From: Streptomyces sp. CB02923
Lineage (GTDB): Bacteria; Actinomycetota; Actinomycetes; Streptomycetales; Streptomycetaceae
Assembly: GCF_001905005.1 (NCBI RefSeq)
Contig: NZ_LWKZ01000028.1
Location: 1-64,000 of the forward strand
Length of the DNA stretch: 64,000 nucleotides
Direction of reading: 5' to 3'
The notes beneath the pieces were generated by a model, which saw only the letters and a program-made list of their open reading frames with translations, ran no database searches and had not been told where the DNA came from. The position numbers were made by a program, and so were the translations under genes. Shown here piece after piece: positions 9,786-17,689 of the stretch; positions within the stretch are counted from its first letter, which is position 1, and each line of letters begins with the position of its first letter.

Positions 9786-11105
9786 TCAGACCGCCACCGT
9801 CGCGCGGAAGACCGTGCCCTCCCCCGTCAGTTCCACGCGTTCCCCGGCCGGTACGAAGACCGACTCGCCCGGCGCCAGCTTCAGGTCGGTACGGGAGCCG
9901 AAGCCGGAGCCGAAGCCGGAGCCGAAGCCGCTGTCCGCGCCCAGCCCCGCCCCACTGCCCGTCCCCGCCCCACTGCCCTCGCCCGTCCCCGCCCCACTGC
10001 CCGCACGCGGCCCGTCCGCGTGCAGAGCAACCGTTCCTGCGGTGCACAGCAGGATCTGCGGGGTGCGGTCGCCGAGAGTGCGGGGCGCGCCGCCGGGGGC
10101 CAGGACGAAGCGGGAGAGCCGGAATTCGTCGATCGGAGTCTCGTAGACCTCCTCGCCCGACGCCGTGGCCTCCTCCGGGCGCAGTACTCCGGCGTCGCGG
10201 GCGGCGAAGCGGACCACGCGCAGGAGTTCCGGTACGTCCACGTGCTTGGGGGTCAGGCCGCAGCGCAGCACGTTGTCGGAGTTGGCCATCAGTTCCACGC
10301 CGAGGCCGCTGAGGTAGGCGTGCGGGATGCCGGCGCCCAGGAAGAGCGCTTCGCCGGGCTGGAGCCGTACGTGGTTGAGGAGCATGGCGGCGAGCACGCC
10401 GGGGTCGCCCGGGTAGTGGTGGGCGATGGCGGCGTACGCGGCGTAGGAGTCGGCGTGCGGGCCGCCCTCGTCGGCCAGGCGCCGGGCAGCGGCCGCGGCC
10501 TGCTCGACGGTATCGGCCGTCTCGTCCTGGTCCGCGCTCAGTACGGCGGTGAGCACCTCGCGCAGCGCGGCGTCCTCCGGGGCGGCGCGCAGGATGTCGG
10601 CGTACGGCTTGAGGGTGCCCACGCCGAGTCCTTCGAGAAGGGACGCGGCCTCGGCCGGGTGCCGGAAGCCGCAGAGTCCTTCGAAGGGGGTGAGGGCGCA
10701 GAGCAGTTCGGGCTTGTGGTTGGCGTCCTTGTAGTTGCGGTGCGGGGCGTCCGCGGGGACCCCGCGCCGCTCCTCGTCGGCGTACCCCTCCTTGGCCTGG
10801 GTCAGGTCGGGGTGGACCTGGAGGGAGAGCGGGGAGCCGGCGGCGAGCAGCTTGAGCAGGAAGGGCAGCCGGGGGCCGAAGGCGCGTACCGCGTCGGGGC
10901 CGAGTTCGCCTTCCGGGTCGGCGGCTATGACGTCGGCCAGCGACACCGGGCCGGTGCCGCGGTCGGCTCGGGAGGGGGCGCCGGGGTGTGCGCCCATCCA
11001 CATCTCGGCCTGCGGTTCGCCGGTCGGCTCGGTGCCGAGGAGTTCCGGGATGGCGGTGGTGGAGCCCCAGGCGTAGGGGCGCACGGTGTTCGTGAGGCGG
11101 TCCAT
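9786..11105 (-). CDS. manA: Mannose-6-phosphate isomerase, class I
   Basis: The enzyme interconverts mannose 6-phosphate and fructose 6-phosphate and feeds GDP-mannose synthesis; it is cytosolic and zinc-dependent. The 439-aa sequence has YAWGS near the start, the metal-binding QVHPD (about residue 102), and the GAGIPHAYLSGLGVELMANSDNVLRCGLTPKH block. Near the C-terminus (about 345-390) is an inserted low-complexity run of Gly-Ser-Ala-Thr-Phe units (GSGAGTGEGS..., then GFGSGFGSGFGS) encoded by tandem repeats at 9895-10015. It is probably a surface loop of variable length. The gene follows the SIS-type gene on the same strand after 137 bp of repeats. Confidence 0.93.
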   Translation of the reverse strand: MDRLTNTVRPYAWGSTTAIPELLGTEPTGEPQAEMWMGAHPGAPSRADRGTGPVSLADVIAADPEGELGPDAVRAFGPRLPFLLKLLAAGSPLSLQVHPDLTQAKEGYADEERRGVPADAPHRNYKDANHKPELLCALTPFEGLCGFRHPAEAASLLEGLGVGTLKPYADILRAAPEDAALREVLTAVLSADQDETADTVEQAAAAARRLADEGGPHADSYAAYAAIAHHYPGDPGVLAAMLLNHVRLQPGEALFLGAGIPHAYLSGLGVELMANSDNVLRCGLTPKHVDVPELLRVVRFAARDAGVLRPEEATASGEEVYETPIDEFRLSRFVLAPGGAPRTLGDRTPQILLCTAGTVALHADGPRAGSGAGTGEGSGAGTGSGAGLGADSGFGSGFGSGFGSRTDLKLAPGESVFVPAGERVELTGEGTVFRATVAV

Positions 11106-11138
11106 GTGACGGGGTTCCTGACTCTTCGTTCGGGCTGA

Positions 11139-11184
11139 GCCGTATGCAGCCGTATGCAGTTGCAGCCGTATGCAGCCGTACGGG
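11139..11184. repeat. Tandem 10-bp repeats GCCGTATGCA
   Basis: There are three exact copies (11139-11148, 11149-11158, 11165-11174) and a fourth diverged copy at 11175, with a 6-bp interruption. They fill the manA upstream region just 5' of its start. Confidence 0.85.
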
Positions 11185-11242
11185 TACGGGGCGCGCCTGC
11201 CGGGCCGCGCTCAGGCTCCCCGTGCGCCCGGCGGCCGGGGCC

Positions 11243-12385
11243 TCATGTTCCCTCGGTGCCGGCGAGCGCCAGGTAAACGGCGGCGAAATCTGTGACGGCG
11301 AGGAGTTCGGCGGCCCTTTCCAGGGCGCTGCCGCCGTCCGGTTCCAGTTCGCTGACGGGTGTGTCGTGCTCCAGCGCCAGTTCGCGGGCGGCGGGCGCGG
11401 CGGAGAGCGGGCCGGGGTTCTCCTCGCGGAGCAGGACGACGCGGGCGTGCAGGGCGGTGGGCTGGTCGACGCGGTCGCGGAAGAAGTCGTCCGGGTCGGC
11501 GCCGGCCGCGAACGGGCCGGCGAGCAGCGCGCCGTGCGTGGTCATCGTCTCGGGCAGTTCGCCGGCGAGCGCGGGCCGGCCGGCGAGTCCGGCCAGTACG
11601 GTCGCGAAGTGCCGGCCGACGGCGCCGGAGACGGTGCCTTCGGTCCAGATCAGCGGGAGCGCGTCGGCGAGTTCGGCGGCGAGGGTCTTGGCGGGGTTGG
11701 AGTACGTCTCGATGGCGGGGCCGCAGCGTTCGGCGACCTGGTCGAGCCGGTCGGCGAGCTGCGCGAGCAGCTCGGGCGGGGCGCTGAGCAGGCCGATCCG
11801 GTCGGCGAGCGCGAGCAGCGGGATGAGCAGCGACCAGAGGGTGCCGGGGGCTGCCGGGGGTGCGCCCTCCACGTCGAACTCGGCGTCGTACGGAGTGGTG
11901 GCCAGCGGTACGGACAGGCCGCGGGCCTGGACGACGGCGTCGGCGAGCGGGCCGCCCGCGGGGGTGACGGCGACGACGGAGCAGCCGCGGCGGTACGCCT
12001 GCTCGACGAGCTGCGCGAGGCCCGCGTCGGTGCCGTCCGGGCCGACGATCAGCAGCAGGTCCAGCGGGCCGGACCAGCCGGGCAGGGTCCAGCGCAGCGC
12101 GCCGGGCCGGGCCGCGACGCCGGTGGGCCGGATGAGGGTGACCGGGCAGGTGCCGCCGCCGAGGGCGCCGAAGAGGTCGGCGACGCAGGCGGCGGCCGGT
12201 GCCGGGCCCGCCACGAGGACGGTGCGGGGCCGGCCGTCGGGCCGCAGGTCGGCGATGCCGGACTCGGCGGCGTTACGGGCCGCGGTGCGTACCCGGGCCC
12301 CGGATTCGGCGACGCCGCGCAGCAGTCCGTAGCGGTCGGCGCCGGCCAGCGCCTCGGGTGCGTCCAACAGGGACTCGTCGAGCAT
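11243..12385 (-). CDS. SIS-domain phosphosugar isomerase-like protein
   Basis: This cytosolic 380-aa protein resembles the bifunctional phosphoglucose/phosphomannose isomerase family (two SIS-type halves). The first half has VLVAGPAPAAACVADLFGALGG. The centre has LDLLLIVGPDGTDAGLAQLVEQAYRRGC and VVAVTPAGGPLADA. The C-terminal half ends ...LLAVTDFAAVYLALA. The start is the ATG at 12385 (MLDESLLDAP); an in-frame extension of 38 residues is low-complexity and overlaps the spacer to the preceding gene. Its place between manB and manA suggests a role in hexose-phosphate metabolism. I could not verify catalytic residues, so activity is uncertain. Confidence 0.75.
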   Translation of the reverse strand: MLDESLLDAPEALAGADRYGLLRGVAESGARVRTAARNAAESGIADLRPDGRPRTVLVAGPAPAAACVADLFGALGGGTCPVTLIRPTGVAARPGALRWTLPGWSGPLDLLLIVGPDGTDAGLAQLVEQAYRRGCSVVAVTPAGGPLADAVVQARGLSVPLATTPYDAEFDVEGAPPAAPGTLWSLLIPLLALADRIGLLSAPPELLAQLADRLDQVAERCGPAIETYSNPAKTLAAELADALPLIWTEGTVSGAVGRHFATVLAGLAGRPALAGELPETMTTHGALLAGPFAAGADPDDFFRDRVDQPTALHARVVLLREENPGPLSAAPAARELALEHDTPVSELEPDGGSALERAAELLAVTDFAAVYLALAGTEGT

Positions 12386-12449
12386 GGTGTGCGCTGCCTC
12401 CGATCGCCGGTGCGGGCGGGGTGGGGTCCGGGCGGCTCGGCCGCCCGGG

Positions 12450-12632
12450 TCAGGCGGGGCGCCGGGCCTCGTCCACCAGGAGGACGGGGATGCCGTCACG
12501 GACGGGGTAGGCGAGGCCGCATTCCTCGCCGGTGCACTGCAGCTCGGCCGGGTCGGCGTCCGACCGGTCCGCCAGCGGGGCGTGGCACGCCGGGCAGGCG
12601 AGGATCTCGATCAGGCTGGCGTCGACCGGCAT
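12450..12632 (-). CDS. Trm112-family small zinc-ribbon-like protein
   Basis: A 60-aa protein with the bacterial Trm112/YcaR signature: LIEILACPACHAPL near the N-terminus, then CTGEECGLAYPVRDGIPVLL. Cys13, Cys16, Cys33 and Cys38 probably bind a metal. The eukaryotic relative is an activating subunit for methyltransferases; the bacterial role is poorly known. The ATG at 12632 is preceded by GGAGAA. It lies in the manB-Trm112-SIS-manA block, 64 bp before the SIS-type gene, so co-transcription is likely. Confidence 0.85.
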   Translation of the reverse strand: MPVDASLIEILACPACHAPLADRSDADPAELQCTGEECGLAYPVRDGIPVLLVDEARRPA

Positions 12633-12919
12633 GGGGGCTTCTCCTTCGGCGGAAATACGGCACTGCCAGCGTACCGCCGGGGCGGGCGCCGGGACGCGCC
12701 GCAGGTGGGTGGTGGGGCGACGGCGTTCCGGCGGCACGGGCCGGGGCCCGGCCCTTCGCTGCTGACCGAGCGCCCCGGCACCCCCGTACGGGTCCGTACG
12801 GACCCGTACGGACCCGCATTCGGACCCGCACCGGGCCCATACGAACCTGTCCCGCGCGGCCCCGTGGGCCCTCGCCCTCAGCCCCCACACACCGGCCTCA
12901 CACCGGCCTCACCCCCGCC
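12633..12919. other. Intergenic region upstream of the Trm112-like gene
   Basis: These 287 bp separate manB from the Trm112-like gene. They contain the palindrome described separately and tandem CACCGGCCTCA / CCCCGCCTCA units near 12890-12930, next to the manB stop. No gene is visible. Confidence 0.6.
12784..12811. terminator. Perfect 28-bp palindrome downstream of manB
   Basis: The segment reads identically on both strands: CCGTACGGGTCCG, then TA, then its inverse complement. It consists of repeated GTACGG/CCGTAC units, so alternative foldings exist. Its position about 110 bp after the manB stop suits a terminator or pause hairpin. A regulatory site for the Trm112-SIS genes is the alternative. 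Confidence 0.5.
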
Positions 12920-14278
12920 TCACCCCCGCACGATCCCCAGCACCTCGTCCCGTACCCGCTCGACCGTTGCGCTGTCCCGGGCCTCGACGTTCAGGCGCAG
13001 CAGCGGTTCGGTGTTGGAGGGGCGGAGGTTGAACCACCAGTCGGCGGTGCTGACCGTCAGGCCGTCCAGTTCGTCGAGTTCGGTGTCCTCGTGGCCCTGG
13101 TACGTGGTCTTGACGGCGGCGAGGCGGCCCGTCTGGTCGTCGACGGTGCTGTTGATCTCACCGGAGGCGGCGTACCGGTCGTACTCGGCGACCAGTTGGG
13201 AGAGCGGGCCGTCCTGGCCGCCGAGCGCCGCCAGGACGTGCAGGGCGGCGAGCATCCCGGTGTCGGCGTTCCAGAAGTCGCGGAAGTAGTAGTGCGCGGA
13301 GTGCTCGCCGCCGAAGATGGCCCCGGTCTTGGCCATCTCCCCCTTGATGAAGGAGTGGCCGACGCGGGTGCGGACGGGGGTGCCGCCGTTCTCCTTGACG
13401 ACCTCGGGGACGGACCAGGAGGTGATGCAGTTGTGGATGACCGTGCCGCCGGGGTGTTTGGCGAGTTCGCGGGCGGCGACCAGGGCGGTGATCGCGGACG
13501 GGGAGACGGGGTCGCCGTTCCCGTCGACGACGAAGCAGCGGTCCGCGTCGCCGTCGAAGGCCAGGCCGATGTCGGCGCCGACCTCGCGGACCCGCGCCTG
13601 GAGGTCGACGATGTTCGCCGGGTCCAGGGGGTTGGCCTCGTGATGGGGGAAGGTGCCGTCGAGTTCGAAGTACAGGGCGTCCAGGTCGACGGGCAGGCCC
13701 TCGAAGACGGTGGGGACGGTGTGGCCGCCCATGCCGTTGCCGGCGTCCACCACGACCTTCAGGCGGCGGATGCCGGAGAGGTCGACGAGGTGGCGCAGGT
13801 GGGCCGCGTAGTCGCTGAGGACGTCGCGCTGCGTGATGGTGCCGGGGGTCGCCGCGGGCTCCGGGCGGTCCCCGTCGCGCCACTGCTCGACGAGGGCGCG
13901 GATCTCGGTGAGGCCGGTGTCCTGGCCGACCGGGGCGGCGCCGGACCGGCACATCTTGATGCCGTTGTACTGCGCGGGGTTGTGCGAGGCGGTGAACATC
14001 GCGCCGGGCAGGTTCAGCGCGCCGCTGGCGTAGTACAGCTGGTCGGTGGAGCACAGCCCGATCTCGGTCACGTCCGTCCCGAGTGCCGCGGCGCCACGGG
14101 CGAAGGCCCGGGACAGGCCGGGCGAGGAGGGCCGCATGTCGTGCCCGGTGACGATCGCGTCCGCTCCGGTCACGCGGGCGAAGGCCGCGCCGAACAGCTC
14201 GGCCAGCGTCTCGTCCCACTGATCGGGGACCACACCGCGCACGTCGTACGCCTTCACGATCTGCGACAGGTCAGTCAC
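12920..14278 (-). CDS. manB: Phosphomannomutase/phosphoglucomutase
   Basis: The enzyme interconverts mannose 6-phosphate and mannose 1-phosphate for GDP-mannose synthesis; it is a cytosolic, magnesium-dependent alpha-D-phosphohexomutase. I chose the GTG at 14278 because GGAGG lies 7 nt upstream; the in-frame ATG at 14299 has no ribosome-binding site. This gives 452 aa. The phosphoserine loop FTASHNPAQYNG has Ser98. The metal loop FDGDADR is at about 241-247. The sugar loop GGEHSAHYYF and the phosphate loop LRPSNTEPLLRLNVEA follow. It heads the leftward manB-Trm112-SIS-manA block. Confidence 0.95.
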   Translation of the reverse strand: MTDLSQIVKAYDVRGVVPDQWDETLAELFGAAFARVTGADAIVTGHDMRPSSPGLSRAFARGAAALGTDVTEIGLCSTDQLYYASGALNLPGAMFTASHNPAQYNGIKMCRSGAAPVGQDTGLTEIRALVEQWRDGDRPEPAATPGTITQRDVLSDYAAHLRHLVDLSGIRRLKVVVDAGNGMGGHTVPTVFEGLPVDLDALYFELDGTFPHHEANPLDPANIVDLQARVREVGADIGLAFDGDADRCFVVDGNGDPVSPSAITALVAARELAKHPGGTVIHNCITSWSVPEVVKENGGTPVRTRVGHSFIKGEMAKTGAIFGGEHSAHYYFRDFWNADTGMLAALHVLAALGGQDGPLSQLVAEYDRYAASGEINSTVDDQTGRLAAVKTTYQGHEDTELDELDGLTVSTADWWFNLRPSNTEPLLRLNVEARDSATVERVRDEVLGIVRG

Positions 14279-14426
14279 AGCCAGCCCTCCTGATGTCATG
14301 ACGGGGTCCCAAACCTACCCGTAGGCGGTCGGGGGGAGGCGGGATCGGGGGCGGGTCCGGCGGTCCGGGGCGTCCTGCGTCCCGGCATCGCGTATCCCGC
14401 GCACCGCATCCCGCGCTCCGCACGCC

Positions 14427-16097
14427 CTACGGCAGCATCCACCCCAGCACAGCTGTGCTCTGACCCACCACGATCAAGCACATCACCAGCAACAATCCCA
14501 GACTCCACGGCAACACCTTGCGCAGCAGGTCTCCTTCACGTCCGGCCAGTCCGACCGCCGCGCAGGCGATGGCCAGGTTCTGCGGGGAGATCATTTTGCC
14601 GAGGACGCCGCCGGAGCTGTTGGCCGCGGCGAGCAGTACGGGGGAGAGCCCGGACTGCCGGGCGGCGGTCACCTGGAGGGCGCCGAAGAGGGCGTTGGCG
14701 GAGGTGTCGGAGCCGGTGACGGCGACGCCGAACCAGCCGAGGACGGGCGAGAGGAAGGCCAGTCCGGCTCCGGCGGCGGCGACGAAGTGGCCGATGGTGG
14801 CGGCCTGTCCGGAGAGGTTCATGACGTAGGCGAGGGCCAGTACGGAGGTGACGGTCAGGATCGCCGGGCGCAGTTCGCGTACGGTCGCGGCCCATTCGCG
14901 TACGGCGGTGGCGGCCCGTACGCCCAGGACGGGGGCACTCAGTACGCCCGCCAGCAGCACCAGGGTGCCGCCGGTGGCGAGCAGCGGGAGCGAGAAGACG
15001 TTGCCGCCGGCCGGTTCGCCGTCGGGGCCCGCGACGTCCAGGAAGGGCCAGTCGAAGGTGCGGGTCGCCCGCGCGAGGAGGTCCCTGACGGGCGGGACCT
15101 GGGCGAGGGAGAAGACGACGACGATGAGGGCGTACGGCGCGTAGGCCCGTACGACGTCGGCGCGGGAGTCGCGTACGTCGAGGTCCTCGCTGCGGGCGCC
15201 GGTCAGTACGGCGGCCCGTACCGGCTCGGCGGCGGGCCTGCGGGCGCCGGGGACGGCGACGAGCGCGGCGGCGCCCGCGAGGGCCGCGCCGATGTCGGCG
15301 AGCTGCGCGGACACGTGGTTGGCCGCCGCGAACTGCACGGCGGCGAAGGCCACTCCGCAGGCGAGCGCGGGCACCCACGTCTCGCGCAGGCCGCGCCGCC
15401 CGTCGACCAGGAACACCAGCAGCAGCGGTACGACGAGGGCGAGCAGCGGGGTCTGGCGGCCGACCACCGGGGCGACGGTGTCCAGCGGCAGTCCGGTGAC
15501 CTGGGCGAGCGTGACCACGGGGGTGCCCATGGCGCCGAAGGCGACCGGCGCGGTGTTGGCGACGAGCGCGACGACGGCGGCGCGTGCCGGGGTGAAGCCG
15601 AGCGCGACCAGCATCACCGCGCTGATCGCGACGGGCGCCCCGAACCCGGCGAGCGCTTCGAGCAGCGCTCCGAAGCAGAAGGCGACGACCAGGGCCTGGA
15701 CGCGGGGGTCGGCGGAGAGTCCGGAGAAGGAGCGGCGCAGGACGTCGAAGTGACGGGTGCGGACCGTCATCCGGTACACCCACAGGGCGTTGACGACGAT
15801 CCACAGGATGGGGAACAGGCCGAAGAGCGCGCCCTGCGCCGCGCTGGACAGGGCCTGCCCGGCGGGCATGCGGAAGGCCAGGCAGGCGGTGGCGAGGGCG
15901 ACGGCCAGGCCGGCGAGCCCGGCGAGGTGGGCGCGCATCCGTACGGCGCCGAGCAGGACGAGGACGGTGACCAGCGGGAGTGCGGCGACGAGTGCGGACA
16001 GGGCGAGCGAATCGGCTACGGGCTCCAGTTGCTGCACGAACTCCGGCTGCTGCACGAACCCCGGCTGCTGCACGAACTCCAGCTGCTGTACGGACAC
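14427..16097 (-). CDS. L-lactate permease (LldP family) with N-terminal VQQPEF repeats
   Basis: This 556-aa membrane protein has about 13-14 hydrophobic segments and the LctP/LldP signatures AFCFGALLEALAGFGAPVAI, FGAMGTPVVTLAQVTGLPL, VTGSDTSANALFGALQ and SSGGVLGKMISPQNLAIA. It probably imports L-lactate or glycolate with protons. The GTG at 16097 follows GGGAGG. The first 26 residues are four VQQ(L/P)(E/G)F-type hexapeptides encoded by 18-bp tandem repeats at about 16025-16088. They precede the first membrane helix and are not part of the family core. It stands alone between manB and DUF3499, with no lactate dehydrogenase gene adjacent. Confidence 0.9.
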   Translation of the reverse strand: MSVQQLEFVQQPGFVQQPEFVQQLEPVADSLALSALVAALPLVTVLVLLGAVRMRAHLAGLAGLAVALATACLAFRMPAGQALSSAAQGALFGLFPILWIVVNALWVYRMTVRTRHFDVLRRSFSGLSADPRVQALVVAFCFGALLEALAGFGAPVAISAVMLVALGFTPARAAVVALVANTAPVAFGAMGTPVVTLAQVTGLPLDTVAPVVGRQTPLLALVVPLLLVFLVDGRRGLRETWVPALACGVAFAAVQFAAANHVSAQLADIGAALAGAAALVAVPGARRPAAEPVRAAVLTGARSEDLDVRDSRADVVRAYAPYALIVVVFSLAQVPPVRDLLARATRTFDWPFLDVAGPDGEPAGGNVFSLPLLATGGTLVLLAGVLSAPVLGVRAATAVREWAATVRELRPAILTVTSVLALAYVMNLSGQAATIGHFVAAAGAGLAFLSPVLGWFGVAVTGSDTSANALFGALQVTAARQSGLSPVLLAAANSSGGVLGKMISPQNLAIACAAVGLAGREGDLLRKVLPWSLGLLLVMCLIVVGQSTAVLGWMLP

Positions 16098-16261
16098 ACG
16101 GCCTCCCGATGGACAGCTCCCCCGTCACTTCCGCCATACGGAAGCGGATCTATCGGGAGTGGAGGCATGGTGGTGTCCGCCCGGAGGCGGCGTCAATGCC
16201 GCGGGCGAAAGTGGCCGGGGGCGGGACGGGTTGCCCCGCCCCGCTCTCGTCGGCAGCTGTT

Positions 16262-16350
16262 TTCAGGAGCCCTTGCTCGGAAGCCCTTGCTCAGGAGCCC
16301 CTGGCCGGGAGCCCCTGCTCGGGAGCCCCGGCTCAGGGGCCCTTGGGGAA
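16262..16350. repeat. Tandem 14-16-bp repeats (GAGCCCCTGCTCGG)
   Basis: About six head-to-tail degenerate copies of AGCCCCTGCTCGGG fill the spacer between the DUF3499 stop and the lactate permease start. Each unit is itself partly palindromic (GAGC...GCTC), so the RNA could form overlapping hairpins that terminate DUF3499 transcription. Confidence 0.75.
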
Positions 16351-16369
16351 TTCTTCTCGGAGGTCCCGC

Positions 16370-16765
16370 TCAGGAGTCCGGTGACCGCAGGACCCGCAGG
16401 TGGCCCCGGCGGGCGACCTCCATCGGGTGGGCGTCGCGCCCGTTCGGTCCGCTGACCTGGGGGCCGTTGGCGCCGCCCGCCGCGCGTTCCTGGGGCCGGG
16501 CCGCCTCGCGCACCGCGTTGGCGAGCGCTTCGAGGTCGTCGCCGCTGGGGCGGGCCGGACCGGTGTCGGTGGCCAGGCGCACGACCTCCCAGCCGCGCGG
16601 CGCGGTCAGCCGCTCGGAGTGCTCGGCGCACAGGTCGTAGCAGTGGGGCTCGGCGTAGGTGGCGAGCGGTCCGAGCACGGCGGTCGAATCCGCATAGACG
16701 TACGTCAGCGTTGCGACGGCGGGGCGGCCGCACGCAGTGCGCGAACAGCGACGTACAGGGCTCAC
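16370..16765 (-). CDS. DUF3499 family protein
   Basis: A small soluble protein of 131 aa from the GTG at 16765 (MSPVRRCSRTACGRPA). The N-terminal CSRTAC motif and the later CYDLCAEHSERLTAPRGWEVVRL block contain four Cys and a His that look like a zinc ribbon. That pattern is typical of actinobacterial DUF3499, whose function is unknown. The C-terminal 60 residues are low-complexity. A TTG 60 bp upstream is in frame, but the added residues look non-coding. It is divergent from the zincin-fold gene, as is usual for this pair. Confidence 0.8.
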   Translation of the reverse strand: MSPVRRCSRTACGRPAVATLTYVYADSTAVLGPLATYAEPHCYDLCAEHSERLTAPRGWEVVRLATDTGPARPSGDDLEALANAVREAARPQERAAGGANGPQVSGPNGRDAHPMEVARRGHLRVLRSPDS

Positions 16766-17084
16766 GACGTTGGACGGTACCGCACTCTTGAGCGGGCCGC
16801 GATGACTCTCCACGACCTCACCCAACCGTGTCGTCCTGGTTCGTCCGGTGCGCCTGACCTGCGGGCGCTCGGACCGGACTGTGCCGTGAGCACTGCGCCG
16901 GACGGCGCAGGGCGTCGAAACCCGTCACGACTCTGTACATTTCATGTCAATCTCCATGCCCTTCTTGGTCCGATGCGTGGCCGCAACCGGACTCGACGAG
17001 CCTACGACCGGTCACTCGACGACATGCCACCGGATCCGCCGCTCTCCCGCGCCGCCTGGCCCCGGACGGTTACGCTCGGTTCTG
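16766..17084. promoter_or_regulatory. Divergent promoter region of DUF3499 and the zincin-fold gene
   Basis: These 319 bp hold no gene. A TACGCT -10-like box at 17071-17076 lies about 8 bp before the ATG at 17085, and no ribosome-binding site precedes that ATG. The rightward transcript may therefore be leaderless. An AT-richer patch near 16935-16965 (TGTACATTTCATGTCAATC) may hold other promoter elements. Confidence 0.45.
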
Positions 17085-17624
17085 ATGGACAGCCCCGTAC
17101 CTCCTCCGGCCGACGCCGGAGGGACCCCCGCACCGACCGGCACCGGCGGCACTCCCGCCGCACCCGGCGGCGCCGCGCGGCCCCCCGTCCCGGCGGGGCC
17201 CCGCCCGCGGCGCCGCGACCGGCACGGCCGCGGTATGCGCGGCCCGGTCGCCCCGCCCCAGGTGCCGCTCTCGGTGAGCCGCGCGGACTCCTTCGTCGAC
17301 CTGGTCTACGACTCGCGGGACCGGCTGGAACGGCGCTGGCCGCAGCTGGCGGACATCGACTTCCTGGTCGTCGAGGTGCCCGGGTTCGGCCCCGACGGGG
17401 ACGCCGGGCCGGCCGGCGACGACGAGACGGTGCCGCTGGGCCGGCTGCTGCCCGCCACCGGCGAACAGCAGGAACGGGTGGTCGTCTACCGCCGCCCGGT
17501 CGAGATCCGTACGAAGAACCGCTACGAGCGGGCGCTGCTGGTCCACGAGGTCGTCGTCGAGCAGGTCGCCGAGCTGCTCGGCCTGGCACCGGAGTCGGTC
17601 GACCCGCGGTACGGGCAGGACTGA
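17085..17624 (+). CDS. Metallopeptidase-family (zincin fold) protein with degenerate active site
   Basis: A 179-aa cytosolic protein. Residues 1-45 are a Pro/Gly/Ala-rich tail and residues 55-175 match the minimal zincin family exemplified by Acidothermus Acel_2062. The expected HExxH helix reads LLVHEVVVEQVAELLG: the first His and the Glu are there, but the second zinc ligand His is replaced by Val. Protease activity is therefore doubtful, and a structural or regulatory role is more likely (inference). The ATG at 17085 has no ribosome-binding site but a -10-like TACGCT 8 bp before it, which suggests a leaderless mRNA. Confidence 0.8.
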   Translation: MDSPVPPPADAGGTPAPTGTGGTPAAPGGAARPPVPAGPRPRRRDRHGRGMRGPVAPPQVPLSVSRADSFVDLVYDSRDRLERRWPQLADIDFLVVEVPGFGPDGDAGPAGDDETVPLGRLLPATGEQQERVVVYRRPVEIRTKNRYERALLVHEVVVEQVAELLGLAPESVDPRYGQD

Positions 17625-17689
17625 CCGCGGTACGGGCAGGACCGGCCCCGCCCTCACCTCCTCAGCAGCGCGACACCCGGACCCCGCCC

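Noticed and set aside
8499..11001. Several long open frames antisense to or overlapping the CDF, manA and SIS genes
   Set aside because: Arg/Pro/Ala-rich translations without family motifs; shadows of the real genes.
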